Below, piece after piece: positions 40,179 to 49,590 of a DNA stretch of 64,000 nt. The notes under the pieces were generated by a model. That model was not told the origin of the DNA. It did not search any database and saw only the letters and a list, made by a program, of their open reading frames with translations. Position 1 is the first letter of the stretch; each line of letters starts with the position of its first letter. The DNA is from Solirubrobacter ginsenosidimutans (GTDB lineage Bacteria > Actinomycetota > Thermoleophilia > Solirubrobacterales > Solirubrobacteraceae), in contig NZ_JAPDOD010000002.1 in NCBI RefSeq assembly GCF_027587205.1, forward strand, positions 372,001 to 436,000, in the 5' to 3' direction. The position numbers and the translations under genes are program-made.

Positions 40179-41458
40179 GCGCGCCACGGGCCCAAACCCA
40201 CCTGGAGCTCCGGGCCTGAGCGCTCGAACTGCGCGCCGGTCAGCACGTCGGTGAGCGTGCCGTCGACCGCGAACTGCACCCGGCCCCACGCCTCGACATC
40301 GCTGAGGTTGACGACGACCAGGTAGCCGGTGAACGCCCAGGCGACGAGCTGATCGCTGTCGTGGACGTCGAGCAGCCGCCAGTCGGTGACCTCGAGCCCG
40401 ACCAGCGGCGCGTAGAGCGCCCGCACCAGCGGATCGGGCGTCTCGACCGGGCCGCGGGCGAGGAAGACCGGGATGTGGGTGCGGTAGCCGTCGAGCTGGC
40501 CGTCGTGGTAGAGCCGCCCGCCGGGGACGGTCGACATCACGACCGCCGCCGCGCGCGCCCGCTCGCCGAACTCGCTCGCCGCGCGCGGCTCGTCGTGGTT
40601 CTCGACGAAGCGCAGGAGCTTGGCCTGGTAGTCGGGGTGCGCCTGCAGGTGGCCGCGGACCGACGCCGCGTCCTCGTGGGCGAGCCGGTCGTAGAGCCGC
40701 TTGTCGTAGCAGTAGTCGAAGCCCTGCTGCTGGAGCGTGTACTCCATGTCCCAGTAGGCCTCGGCGATGAACGTGAAGTCCTCGCGCACGCTCGCGATCA
40801 GCGGCGGCCAGAACTGGTCCTCGGGCTCCTCGAGCCTCCAGGTCCGGGCGAACACGGCGTTGTCCATCAGCATCGCCATGTCGCAGCGCAGGCCGTCGCA
40901 CTGCTCCGCGATCCCCCGCAGCAGCTCCCCGACCGCCGCCCGCAGGTCCGGCGAGAACGCGTTGAGCTGCACTACGTCCGGCCAGGCCGGGAAGTAGGGG
41001 TCGCGCCCGCGGGCGACGATCGAGTCGCCCACCCGCAGCCACGACACCGGATCGCGCGCCAGGTCCGCCTCGCTGCCTCTGATGAAGAACTCCGGGTGCG
41101 ACTCGATCCATGGGTGGTCGGGCGCGACGTGGTTGGGCACGTAGTCGAGGATCAGCTTGCACCCGCGCTCGGCCAGCGCGGCCCGCGCCGCCGCCAGGTC
41201 GCCGAAGCGCGGATCGACGACGTAGTCGCGCACGCAGTAGGGCGAGCCGATCACGTCCTCGTCGCGCAGGTCGGGCAGCGCGGAGCGCATCCCGGACAGC
41301 AACTCCGGGTTCTCGCGCGCGATCGCCAGCCCCGCCGGCGAGCGCTCCCACACGCCCATCAGCCAGACGGCGTCGACGTCGGGCAGGAAGCCCCAGTCGA
41401 TCTCCTCCAGCCGCCGCCCGCCGAGGAAGACGGCGGTGTTGATCTCGTAGATCCTCAT
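40142..41458 (-). CDS. Alpha-amylase family (GH13-like) glycoside hydrolase
   Basis: This 438-aa protein shows GH13 landmarks: KLILDYVPNHVAPDHPW (region I), DGLRCDMAMLMDNAVF (region II with the nucleophile Asp), EDFTFIAEAYWDME (acid/base Glu region) and LLRFVENHDEPRAASEF (region IV). It acts on alpha-glucans or related oligosaccharides. Its ATG overlaps the stop of the GH63 gene (ATGA at 41455-41458), so the two form a carbohydrate unit. No signal peptide is visible, suggesting a cytosolic enzyme. Confidence 0.85.
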   Translation of the reverse strand: MRIYEINTAVFLGGRRLEEIDWGFLPDVDAVWLMGVWERSPAGLAIARENPELLSGMRSALPDLRDEDVIGSPYCVRDYVVDPRFGDLAAARAALAERGCKLILDYVPNHVAPDHPWIESHPEFFIRGSEADLARDPVSWLRVGDSIVARGRDPYFPAWPDVVQLNAFSPDLRAAVGELLRGIAEQCDGLRCDMAMLMDNAVFARTWRLEEPEDQFWPPLIASVREDFTFIAEAYWDMEYTLQQQGFDYCYDKRLYDRLAHEDAASVRGHLQAHPDYQAKLLRFVENHDEPRAASEFGERARAAAVVMSTVPGGRLYHDGQLDGYRTHIPVFLARGPVETPDPLVRALYAPLVGLEVTDWRLLDVHDSDQLVAWAFTGYLVVVNLSDVEAWGRVQFAVDGTLTDVLTGAQFERSGPELQVGLGPWRAHVFSLSDQSSS

Positions 41459-44010
41459 CCCGCGATCCGCAGCACCGTGGCGACCGAGCCGGTCCAGCCG
41501 GTCTGGTGCGAGGCGCCCAGGCCCGCGCCGTTGTCGCCGTGGAAGTACTCGTGGAACAGGATCAGGTCGCGCCAGTGCGGGTCGTCCTGGAACTTCTTCG
41601 ATCCGCCGTACACCGGCCGGCGGCCGTCCGGCCCGCGCAGGAAGGTCGAGGAGAGCCGGCGCCCGAGCGCCAGCGCGACCTCGCGCAGGTTCATCTCCTT
41701 GCCTGACCCGGTCGGGAACTCGATCTTGAAGTCGTCGCCGTAGTAGCGGTGCAGGTTGAACAGCGCCCGCAGGATCACCAGGTTCATCGGGAACCACACC
41801 GGCCCGCGCCAGTTGGAGTTGCCGCCGAACATGCCGGAGTCCGACTCCGCCGGCAGATAGCGGACCTCGTAGTGCTGGCCGTCCCAGTCGAACTCGTACG
41901 GATGGTCGAGGTGGTAGCGCGAGATCGCGCGGATGCCGTGAGGCGACAGGAACTCCTCCTCGTCGAGCATCACGGTGAGGATCTGGCGCAGCTGCGTCTC
42001 ATTGACCAGGGCGAGCAGGCGCCGCCCGTCGGCGTTCGCGCCCGGCAGGTGGGCGAGCACGGGCACGCTGTCGCCGAAGTGCTCGGCGAACTTCAGCGCC
42101 CGCTCGACGAGACCGGGCTGTCCGTCGAGGGTCTCGGGCTCGAAGACGGTCGCGGCGCACATCGGCAGCAGCCCGACGAGCGAGCGCACGCGCAGCGGGA
42201 TCGTCGTCCCGTCGGGCATCCGCATCACGTCGTAGAAGAAGCCGTCGGTCTCGTCCCAGAGCGGCGTGTCGGCGCCGGGTGGCGTGAGCGCGACCGCGAT
42301 CCAGCCGAAGTGGGTGACGAACTTCAGCGCGATGTCGGCGTGGCTCGAGTCGTGCTTGCCGAGCTCGACCGCGATCTGCAGCATCCACTGGCAATAGAGC
42401 GCCATCCACGCGGTGCCGTCGGCCTGGCGCAGCGTCCCGCCGCCGGGCAGCGGCGCGGAGCGGTCGAAGATGCCGATGTTGTCGAGCCCGAGGAAGCCGC
42501 CCTGGAAGAGGTTGCGCCCGTCGGGGTCCTTGCGGTTGACCCACCAGGTGAAGTTGGTCAGCAGCCGCGCGAAGACCCGAGCGAGGAACTCCCGGTCCCC
42601 CTCGCCGCGGATCTCCTCCTCACGCTGGTAGACCCACAGCGCCGCCCACGCCGTCACCGGCGGGTTGACGTCGGAGAAGTTCCACTCGTACGCCGGGATC
42701 TGCCCGTTCGGGTGCATGTACTTGGTCTCGAGCAGCAGCTCGACCTGGGCCTTGGCGAAGTCGACGTCGACCAGCGAGAGCGGCGCGCAGTGAAACGCCA
42801 GGTCCCACGCGGCGAACCACGGGTACTCCCAGGTGTCCGGCATCGAGATGACGTCGCCGGCGACCATGTGGAACCACGGGACGTTGCGAACGTCCGGCGC
42901 GTTGGCGTCCCACGGGTTGACCTCGTGCTCGCGCAGCCAGCGGTGGACGTCGTACTCGTAGTACTGCTTGCTCCACAGCAGCCCGGCCAGCGCCTGGCGC
43001 ATCACGAGCTTTCGGTCGGCGTCCAGTGCGGGCGGGATCACCTCGGCGTAGAACGCGTCGGCCTCCTCGATGCGCGTCTTGAAGACCGCGTCGGCGTCGA
43101 CGGCCTCGTCGCTCGCGGTCAGGCGGAGCACGATCGTCGCGGAATCGCCGCCGGCGATCTCGAGCACGTGGTGGGCGGCGCACTTGGTCCCCGCGGTCGC
43201 GCTGAGCGGCGCACCGTCGACGACGTGATCGTTGATCGCCGCCTTGGGGCCGGTCTCGTTGTCACAGAACAGGAACGGGGCGTCGGCCTCGAAGCGCCAC
43301 GCGCCGAGCTCGTCATGGCGCGCGACGACGGCGTCGCCGTCGAGCGTGAGCGACGGCTTGGCGCCGCCCTGCGCCCACGTGTTGCGAAACCACAGCGTCG
43401 GCAGCAGGTGCAGCGGCGCCGCGTCCGGCCCGCGGTTGTGGGCGGTGACGCGCATCAGGATGTCGTCGTGCGCGGCCTTGGCGTACTCGACGATCACGTC
43501 GAAATAGCGGTCCTCGTCGAAGATCCCGGTGTCGAGCAGCTCGTACTCGTAGTCCAGCTTGCCGCGGTGCCGGTTGGTCTCGACCAGGTCGGTGTACGGG
43601 AACGCGGCCTGCGGATACTTGTACTGGCACTTCAGGTACGAGTGCGTGGGCGTGGAGTCCAGGTAGAACCAGTACTCCTTGACGTCCTCGCCGTGGTTGC
43701 CCTCGGTGTTGGTGAGCCCGAACATGCGCTCTTTGAGGATCGGGTCGGCGCCGTTCCACAGCGCCAGCGAGAGGCACAGCCGCTGGCGCTCGTCGCAGAC
43801 GCCCGCAAGCCCGTCCTCGCCCCAGCGGTAGGCGCGAGAACGGGCTTGATCGTGCGTGAAGTGGTTCCACGCGTCGCCGTTTGAGCTGTAGTCCTCGCGC
43901 ACCGTGCCCCACTGGCGTTCGGAGAGATACGGGCCCCACGCCTTCCACGCGACTTCGCCGGTCCGGGACTGCTCCAGCCGGACGTGTTCAGGTGTCTTCG
44001 CGGGGGCCAT
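41455..44010 (-). CDS. GH63-like glucosidase (MGH1-type)
   Basis: This 851-aa protein resembles the mannosyl-oligosaccharide glucosidase family in bacteria: HFTHDQARSRAYRWGEDGL, PILKERMFGLTNTEGNHGED, VKEYWFYLDSTPTHSYLKCQYKYPQ-type text, then the (alpha/alpha) barrel with QYYEYDVHRWL, WDLAFHC, VNRKDPDGRNLFQGGFLGLDN and WRGPVWFPMN. Bacterial members cleave alpha-glucosidic bonds, perhaps of glucosylglycerate-type solutes. It precedes and overlaps the GH13 gene and follows the esterase gene by 9 bp. The start is a well-placed ATG at 44010. Confidence 0.87.
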   Translation of the reverse strand: MAPAKTPEHVRLEQSRTGEVAWKAWGPYLSERQWGTVREDYSSNGDAWNHFTHDQARSRAYRWGEDGLAGVCDERQRLCLSLALWNGADPILKERMFGLTNTEGNHGEDVKEYWFYLDSTPTHSYLKCQYKYPQAAFPYTDLVETNRHRGKLDYEYELLDTGIFDEDRYFDVIVEYAKAAHDDILMRVTAHNRGPDAAPLHLLPTLWFRNTWAQGGAKPSLTLDGDAVVARHDELGAWRFEADAPFLFCDNETGPKAAINDHVVDGAPLSATAGTKCAAHHVLEIAGGDSATIVLRLTASDEAVDADAVFKTRIEEADAFYAEVIPPALDADRKLVMRQALAGLLWSKQYYEYDVHRWLREHEVNPWDANAPDVRNVPWFHMVAGDVISMPDTWEYPWFAAWDLAFHCAPLSLVDVDFAKAQVELLLETKYMHPNGQIPAYEWNFSDVNPPVTAWAALWVYQREEEIRGEGDREFLARVFARLLTNFTWWVNRKDPDGRNLFQGGFLGLDNIGIFDRSAPLPGGGTLRQADGTAWMALYCQWMLQIAVELGKHDSSHADIALKFVTHFGWIAVALTPPGADTPLWDETDGFFYDVMRMPDGTTIPLRVRSLVGLLPMCAATVFEPETLDGQPGLVERALKFAEHFGDSVPVLAHLPGANADGRRLLALVNETQLRQILTVMLDEEEFLSPHGIRAISRYHLDHPYEFDWDGQHYEVRYLPAESDSGMFGGNSNWRGPVWFPMNLVILRALFNLHRYYGDDFKIEFPTGSGKEMNLREVALALGRRLSSTFLRGPDGRRPVYGGSKKFQDDPHWRDLILFHEYFHGDNGAGLGASHQTGWTGSVATVLRIAG

Positions 44011-44019
44011 GGCGGCAAT

Positions 44020-44871
44020 CTACGTCGTCAGCACCTCCGCGAGTCGGCCGGGCATCGACGCGAACGGCGAGTGGCTCGAGGGCAGCGAACGCACCTCGAA
44101 ACGGTTTCCCGGCGTGAACGCGTCGGCCTCGGCGATCATCCGGTCCTGCAGCGCCAGCGGCACGGTCCGGTCCTCGGTGGTGCGGATGAACGTGCGCGGC
44201 ACGCTCCCCCAGCGCTCCGGCGTGCCGCGGGCGTCGTCGAACGCGACGGCCATCGGCAGGTCCGGGTTCAGGTAGGACGCGAAGCGCAGGTACTGCTCGG
44301 TCGAGACGTCGCCGTAGAGCGCGAGCCGGCCCTTCTCGACGTACTCGGGGTCGGCGTCGCGCGGGTTGATCCGCATCGCGCCGGTGGCCATCGGGTCGCC
44401 GACGAGGATCGCGCCCGAGATCGAGGACGCGCCCTCCGGCAGCGCCGCGAGCGTCGCCCCGTTGGCCTGCTTGGCCGGCACGTAGGCCGTGAGGTAGACG
44501 AGGCGCTCGATCAGCTCGGGCACGACCTCGGCCGCCTGCGTGATCGCCAGGCCGCCGAAGCTGTGCCCGACGAGCGTGACCCGGCCGTGCTCGCTGAGCC
44601 GCTTGATCTCGGTCACGATCGCGTCGCGGTAGTCGCTGAGGTGCACGCCGCCGACCGGCGACGGCTCCGTCGCGAAGGCCTCGAAGTCGTTGTTGAGGTA
44701 GGAGCGCGGGAAGCCGGCGTCGAGGCCGCTGCCCGGCAGGTCGAGCGCGTGGACGCGATGGCCCTGCTCGGTGAGCTGCTCGGCGACCTTGTTCCAGTGC
44801 GCGGCGGTGTGCCAGGCACCGTGGACGAACAGGAAGGTGCGCGCGTGCTGATGGAAGAGGCCCATGGTCAC
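44020..44871 (-). CDS. Alpha/beta-fold hydrolase (esterase-like)
   Basis: This 283-aa protein has the alpha/beta-hydrolase order: oxyanion segment FLFVHGAWHTAAHWNKVAEQ, nucleophile in LVGHSFGGLAITQ (GxSxG), and the C-terminal His in SSHSPFASMPGRLAE. It resembles salicylate/plant esterase-like enzymes of bacteria. GTG 44871 overlaps the HdeD-like stop (GTGA at 44868-44871), although ATG 44865 is an alternative start. The substrate is unknown. Confidence 0.85.
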   Translation of the reverse strand: MTMGLFHQHARTFLFVHGAWHTAAHWNKVAEQLTEQGHRVHALDLPGSGLDAGFPRSYLNNDFEAFATEPSPVGGVHLSDYRDAIVTEIKRLSEHGRVTLVGHSFGGLAITQAAEVVPELIERLVYLTAYVPAKQANGATLAALPEGASSISGAILVGDPMATGAMRINPRDADPEYVEKGRLALYGDVSTEQYLRFASYLNPDLPMAVAFDDARGTPERWGSVPRTFIRTTEDRTVPLALQDRMIAEADAFTPGNRFEVRSLPSSHSPFASMPGRLAEVLTT

Positions 44872-45422
44872 GCCACCACGGTCCGGCCGCTGGGGGTCTT
44901 GGCGGCGGCGAGCAGCAGCATGAAGCCGGAGATCGCCAGGTAGAGGCCGAACACGATCGCGAGCGTGACCGCGCCGATGCCGGGCCAGACGACCAGCGCG
45001 ACGCCGGTCATGATCGAGAGCACTCCACCGGCGATCTCCCAGCCCCAGCCGTTGCCGTTGAACTTCGACAGGCGGCCGACGACGGCGAGCTCGGTGCCGC
45101 CGAGCGTGATGGCGTAGATGCCGATGACGACGGTCATGACGGCGGCGGTGGCGCCCGGGTAGAAGACGGCGACGCCGGCGGCGATGACCTCGATCAGCGC
45201 CCGCAGGCCGAGCAGGGCGCGATCCGATCCGCAGACGCCGTGCTGGAAGGCGCGGACGAGGCAGACGCCTGCGTCGACGACGGTGTAGATCGCGAACAGC
45301 GCGATGATCGTGCCGATGGTGATGCCGGGCCAGACGGCGAAGGTCGTGCCGAGGCCGACGGCCAGGATGCCGCGCAGGGCGGCGTGACCCCGTGACAGGG
45401 GTGCGGTGAACGACGAGAGCAT
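44868..45422 (-). CDS. HdeD/DUF308-family membrane protein
   Basis: This 184-aa protein has six hydrophobic helices in the DUF308 repeat pattern: LRGILAVGLGTTFAVWPGIT, IGTIIALFAIYTVVDAGVCL, LIEVIAAGVAVFYPGATAAV, VIGIYAITLGGTELAVVG, GVLSIMTGVALVVWPGIG and VFGLYLAISGFMLLLAAAK. Such proteins relate to HdeD (acid stress) but are poorly defined. The RBS AAGGAG is strong. It is 38 bp downstream of the glycosyltransferase and coupled to the esterase gene. Confidence 0.88.
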   Translation of the reverse strand: MLSSFTAPLSRGHAALRGILAVGLGTTFAVWPGITIGTIIALFAIYTVVDAGVCLVRAFQHGVCGSDRALLGLRALIEVIAAGVAVFYPGATAAVMTVVIGIYAITLGGTELAVVGRLSKFNGNGWGWEIAGGVLSIMTGVALVVWPGIGAVTLAIVFGLYLAISGFMLLLAAAKTPSGRTVVA

Positions 45423-45460
45423 TTCGCTCCTTGTGGTTGAGGGGATGGTGGGGAGGAAGG

Positions 45461-46672
45461 TCAGGCGGCGAGGCGCGCGGCCGCCCCGCCGAGCTGCGCG
45501 ACGGCGACGTGAGTGCTGTGCTCGCGGCGCAGGAGGCGGCCGAGGTCGGCCGCGCACGGGGTGAGCCTCGTGGCCGCGGTGATCGCGTCGGCGAGGTGGG
45601 TGAGGTCGTCGACGGGCTTCGGCGCGGCGCCGGTGGTGTGCACGGCGCGCGCCCAGAACGGCTGGTCGACGCCCTGCGGGACGATCACCGCGGGCTTGCC
45701 GGCGCGCAGGCCGGCGCCGACGGTTCCCGCCCCGCCGTGGTGGACGGTGACCGCGACGCGCTCGAAGAGCCACTCGTGCGGGACGTCCTTGACGGCGAGC
45801 ATGTCGTCGGCGGGCGCGATGTCCATGCCCGCGATCAGTCCGCGCACGCCGGCCCGGCGCAGCGCCGCGACGACCTGGGCGCCGGTGCCCGGTTCGGTGG
45901 GCATGCTGCCGAAGCCGACATAGACGGGCGGAGCGCCGGTGCCGAGGAAGCGCTGCAGCTCGGGGTCCGGTTTCCAGCTCGGGGCCGGTGGGAGGAACCA
46001 GTAGCCGGTCACGATCGTGTCGGCGCGCCAGTCGCTCGGCCGTGGCAGGACGGCCTCGCTGTATGCGTACAGCGTGATGGTGGTGGGTCGAGGTCCGTGG
46101 GGTGCGTGGGGGAGGTCGAGTGTCTCTTCGCGCCAGGAGGCGACGGTGCCCTTGTAGGTCCGGGCCGCAGCCGCGGCGAGCCGGTAGCTCGCGTGGTTGA
46201 GCGCGGGGCCGAGGCTCGCCGCCTTGACCAGGCCGGGGACCGGGAAGGCGCGCGTGGGCGTGAGCATCGGCACGGCGCACGCCGCGTAGGCCGGCACGCC
46301 GAGGCGCTCGGACAGGTGCGGGCCGGCGAGCGACTTCGGGTGGTGGACGATCGCGTCGGTGTCCTGCGCGGCGACCCACGCGTCGTCGAGCATGCGGCGG
46401 ATCATCGGCGCGGCGAGCTTGCGCATCCTGCGTGACGCGGTGAGTGGATTTCCCTTCAGCGCCGCGCGGCCCTCGGGGGTGTCGGCGAGGGTGAGGTAGT
46501 CGGCGCGAAGCGGGCTGAACGGGACGCCATAGGCTCGGGCGAACGCTTCGAACTCGGCGTTGGCGGCCAGCGTCACGTCGTGCCCCGCGTCCAGCAGGCC
46601 GAGCGCCAGGGCGACGTACGGCTGCACGTCGCCGCGCGTCCCGGCGGCGAGGATGGTGACGTGTGAACTCAT
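45461..46672 (-). CDS. GT1-family glycosyltransferase (UGT-like)
   Basis: This 403-aa GT-B enzyme begins VTILAAGTRGDVQPYVALALGLLDAGHDV and has the donor-site C-terminal domain: PVYVGFGSMP, HHGGAGTVGAGLRAGKPAVIVPQGVDQPFWARAVHTTGAAP. It matches sterol or macrolide-type glycosyltransferases, using UDP- or TDP-sugars. The acceptor is unknown. A near-perfect 13-bp inverted repeat sits just before its start, and the large LuxR regulator is encoded 44 bp upstream on the same strand. That makes it a plausible target (inference). Confidence 0.88.
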   Translation of the reverse strand: MSSHVTILAAGTRGDVQPYVALALGLLDAGHDVTLAANAEFEAFARAYGVPFSPLRADYLTLADTPEGRAALKGNPLTASRRMRKLAAPMIRRMLDDAWVAAQDTDAIVHHPKSLAGPHLSERLGVPAYAACAVPMLTPTRAFPVPGLVKAASLGPALNHASYRLAAAAARTYKGTVASWREETLDLPHAPHGPRPTTITLYAYSEAVLPRPSDWRADTIVTGYWFLPPAPSWKPDPELQRFLGTGAPPVYVGFGSMPTEPGTGAQVVAALRRAGVRGLIAGMDIAPADDMLAVKDVPHEWLFERVAVTVHHGGAGTVGAGLRAGKPAVIVPQGVDQPFWARAVHTTGAAPKPVDDLTHLADAITAATRLTPCAADLGRLLRREHSTHVAVAQLGGAAARLAA

Positions 46673-46674
46673 GC

Positions 46675-46707
46675 TGCGAAGGGTCCCGTGGGCCGGGATC
46701 CTTCGCA
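46675..46707 (-). promoter_or_regulatory. Inverted repeat immediately upstream of the glycosyltransferase start
   Basis: TGCGAAGGGTCCC (46675-46687) pairs with GGGATCCTTCGCA (46695-46707) with one mismatch and a 7-nt loop. It ends 2 bp from the ATG at 46672. It could be an operator or an RNA hairpin hiding the ribosome site. Confidence 0.6.
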
Positions 46708-46716
46708 CCGGCGAAA

Positions 46717-49575
46717 TCACCGGTCGAGCATCGCCAGTTGCGTGCGCGACGTGACGTTGAGCTTCTGAAAGACCTTGCGCAGGTGGTAGTCGACGGTCCG
46801 CGGGCTGATGAACAGGCGGCCCGCGATGTCGCGATTGGTCGCACCCTCGGCGACCATCCGCGCGATCTGCAGCTCCTGCGGCGTGAGGTCGTCGAGCGTG
46901 CTCGCGTCGCGCTTGCGGGCGGTCTCGCCGGTCGCTCGCAGCTCGGCTGCCGCCCGGCGTTCCCAAGGGGTCGCGCCGAGCTGGGCGAAGAGGTCGAGCG
47001 CGGCGCGGAGGTGACGGCGGCTGTCGGTGCGGCGGCGCGCCCGCCGGAGCACTTCGCCCATGCGCAGCTCGAGCCGGCCGCGCTCGAAGGGGAGCGCGAT
47101 GTGGGTGTGCGCTTTGACAGCGTCGTCGTAGGCGGCCTCGCCCTCGAGCTGCACCCGCGCCGTCGCGGCGAGTGCGGTCCACCACGCTGAGCCGCTCTTC
47201 ACGGCCCAGGTGTGGAGCTCGTCGTAGGCGGCGGTGGCATCGCGATCGCATCCGACCGCGGCCTCGACGAGGTCGCCGACGAGGAAGAGCCGCCGCGCCG
47301 GATGCGCGGCGGGAGCGCTGAACTGCGCGTGCAGCCGGTCGAACGCCTCCTCGAAGCGCCCGTCGGCGAGGTCCAGCAGCGCGAGCGCACGGTGCGCGGA
47401 CTCGCCGGCGAGCCGCGACGGTTGCGCGGTTGCGCGGGTCGCCACGGCGCGCGCCGCACCGGCGATGTCTCCGAGCTGCGCGGGTGCGCGGGTGGTCGCG
47501 TCGCGGGTCGCGCCGGGTACGTCTGCGAGCTGCGCCGTTGCGCCGGTCGTCGCGGTGCCGGCCGCGCCGCGATCGCCTGCGAGCTGCGCCATTTGCGCGG
47601 TCGCGCGGGCGTCGTCGGGGTCGCCGCGGACTGCCGCCAGCCACGCGAGCAGCACCTGGCAGTGCGCCGCGGCGGCCTCTTCGCCGCTCTCGAGCGCGAG
47701 CGCGAGGCCGTCACTCGCGTCGGTCGCCGCGACCGCGAAGCGCCCCTCCAGCAACTCGACGTTCGCGAGCACCTGGAGCGCGAAGGCGACGTCGCCGATC
47801 GCGCCGCGGTCGCGGGCGACCGCGATCGCGCGGGTGAGGGCCTTGCGGCCGCCGAGCAGGTCACCCGTGTAGATCGCGCCGATCGCGGCCCAGGTGATCA
47901 GCTGCGGGTCGTCGCCGGCCAGGTCGAGCGCGTCGGCGAACGGCTCCCGCGCGCCCCCCGGATCGTGGCTCAGGATCAGGGCGACGCCGTTGATGAACGC
48001 GACGACCGAGCGGTCAGGCGCGGCGTCGCCCCCCGGCAGCGAGGCCGCCCAGCGCGCGTTGGCGATCGCCGCCTCGTGGCGCCCGGCGAGCGCCCCGGTC
48101 TCGGCGGCCAGCGCCGCGATCCGCAGAGCGAGCCGCGGCTGGGCCGGCGCGAGCGCATGGGCGGCGGCGCGCAGATCCTCCTCACCCGCCTCGAGCTCGC
48201 CGCGGTGCGCCCGGATCGCCCCGCGGATCGCGGTCGCGTGGGCGACGCTGACCGGATCGGCCATCAGGCGCAGCACCTCCCCGGCCAGCGCCTCCGCGTG
48301 GCCCACGTCTCCGGCGAACCGCGCCGCGTCGGCCGCGGCGACGAGCCGCCGCGCGCGAGGCGCGTCGTCGGCGGTCAGCTGCGCCGCGCGCTCCAGCGTC
48401 GCCGCGGCGGCCGCGTACCCGCCCCGGGCCCGCGCCCGGTCCGCCGACCGCTCGAGCTCGGCCGCGACCGCCGCGTCCGGCGCCGCCACCGCACCGGCGA
48501 GATGCCACGCCCGCCGGTCCGCGTCGGCGGACGCGGTGAGCGCGCCCCCGAGCCGTTCGTGGGCGTCGCGCCGCTGCTCGAACGTCGCGGCCCCGTACAC
48601 CGCCGACCGCACCAACGGATGCCGGAACACCACGCGCCCGTCCACGAGCCGCACGAGCCCGGCCGCCTCCGCGGGCCCGAAGGCCCCGACCGACACCCCC
48701 GGACTCGCCGGGGCGCCGCCGGTCGCGCCGCCGCCCGTCGCGCCGCCGCCGCCACGCACCTCTTCGCCCGCCAGCGCGTGCAGCGCGGTTCTTCCCTCCG
48801 GGTCGTCGTCGGCCGCCGCCAGCAGGAGCGCCGTCCGCGACGCCTCGGGCAGCGCGGACACGCGGTCGGCGAACGCGCGCTCCACCGTGCCCATCTCCGC
48901 CTCCGGGCCGCGGGGGAGTTCGAGCAGCGCGAGCGGGATGCCTTCCGCGGCGTCGAGGACGCGTTCGCGGTCGGCCGGTGCCAGGCGGCCCGCGCGGTCG
49001 AGCACCGCGCGGGCGTCGGCGCGGTCCAGGCCGGACAGCGCGAGCACCTCGAACCGCGCGAGTCCCGCCGGGACCGTGTCGCGGAGCGCGAGCAGCAGCG
49101 CGATCGGTTCGGCGTCGAGGCGGCGGGCGACGAACCCGAGCGCCTCCGCCGACGGCCGGTCGAGCCACTGGAAATCGTCGACGACGCACAGCAGCGGCTG
49201 CGCCTCGGCCGCCTCGGCCAGCAGCGCCAGCACGCTCGCCGCGACCACGAACCGGTCGGCACCCGCGCCGAGCCCGAAGACCCCCTCCAGCGCTGTCCGC
49301 TGCGGCAGCGGGAGCCGGGAGAACAGGGGCTCGAGCGGGCGCAGGAGCTGGTGCAGGCCGGCGAAGGCGAGCTCGCTCTCGGCCTCCACGCCCTCCGCTC
49401 GGAGGACGCGGAAACCGACCGCCGCGCCCGACGCCGCGTCCAGCAACGCGGTCTTGCCGACGCCCGCGACCCCGCGCACCACGAGCACCCCGCTGCGGCC
49501 GTAGCGGGCCGTCTCGATCACCTGCTCGATCGAGGCGAGCTCGTTCCGGCGGCCGATCAGGGGTGCTGACGCCAG
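46717..49575 (-). CDS. Large LuxR-family ATPase regulator (LAL/MalT-like)
   Basis: The protein carries an N-terminal AAA-like ATPase (GVAGVGKTALLDA; LLCVVDDFQWLDRPSAEAL), a long TPR-like helical middle, and a C-terminal LuxR HTH (LTPQELQIARMVAEGATNRDIAGRLFISPRTVDYHLRKVFQKL). From GTG 49521 it has 934 residues, but the family start LIGRRNELASIE lies upstream in the same frame. The frame is closed by the TAG of amt at 49591-49593. Only a CTG at 49575 restores this segment (952 residues), 15 bp after that TAG, with TAGGAGAG as ribosome site. Non-canonical initiation or translational coupling is likely. It may sense a ligand with the TPR region. Confidence 0.85.
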   Translation of the reverse strand: MASAPLIGRRNELASIEQVIETARYGRSGVLVVRGVAGVGKTALLDAASGAAVGFRVLRAEGVEAESELAFAGLHQLLRPLEPLFSRLPLPQRTALEGVFGLGAGADRFVVAASVLALLAEAAEAQPLLCVVDDFQWLDRPSAEALGFVARRLDAEPIALLLALRDTVPAGLARFEVLALSGLDRADARAVLDRAGRLAPADRERVLDAAEGIPLALLELPRGPEAEMGTVERAFADRVSALPEASRTALLLAAADDDPEGRTALHALAGEEVRGGGGATGGGATGGAPASPGVSVGAFGPAEAAGLVRLVDGRVVFRHPLVRSAVYGAATFEQRRDAHERLGGALTASADADRRAWHLAGAVAAPDAAVAAELERSADRARARGGYAAAAATLERAAQLTADDAPRARRLVAAADAARFAGDVGHAEALAGEVLRLMADPVSVAHATAIRGAIRAHRGELEAGEEDLRAAAHALAPAQPRLALRIAALAAETGALAGRHEAAIANARWAASLPGGDAAPDRSVVAFINGVALILSHDPGGAREPFADALDLAGDDPQLITWAAIGAIYTGDLLGGRKALTRAIAVARDRGAIGDVAFALQVLANVELLEGRFAVAATDASDGLALALESGEEAAAAHCQVLLAWLAAVRGDPDDARATAQMAQLAGDRGAAGTATTGATAQLADVPGATRDATTRAPAQLGDIAGAARAVATRATAQPSRLAGESAHRALALLDLADGRFEEAFDRLHAQFSAPAAHPARRLFLVGDLVEAAVGCDRDATAAYDELHTWAVKSGSAWWTALAATARVQLEGEAAYDDAVKAHTHIALPFERGRLELRMGEVLRRARRRTDSRRHLRAALDLFAQLGATPWERRAAAELRATGETARKRDASTLDDLTPQELQIARMVAEGATNRDIAGRLFISPRTVDYHLRKVFQKLNVTSRTQLAMLDR
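47418..47633. repeat. 54-bp (18-aa) tandem repeats in the LAL regulator
   Basis: Three well-aligned units begin CGAGCTGCGC at 47472, 47526 and 47580; a more diverged unit precedes at about 47418. The encoded units read like ATAQLADVPGATRDATTR. The expansion lies in the helical middle region and keeps the frame. Confidence 0.65.
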
Positions 49576-49590
49576 GCTCCCGATTCTCTC

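Noticed and set aside
44868..46844. Long minus-strand Arg/Pro-rich ORF spanning the glycosyltransferase.
   Set aside because: Its last 184 residues are the real DUF308 protein. The upstream part is an alternative frame of the glycosyltransferase gene.
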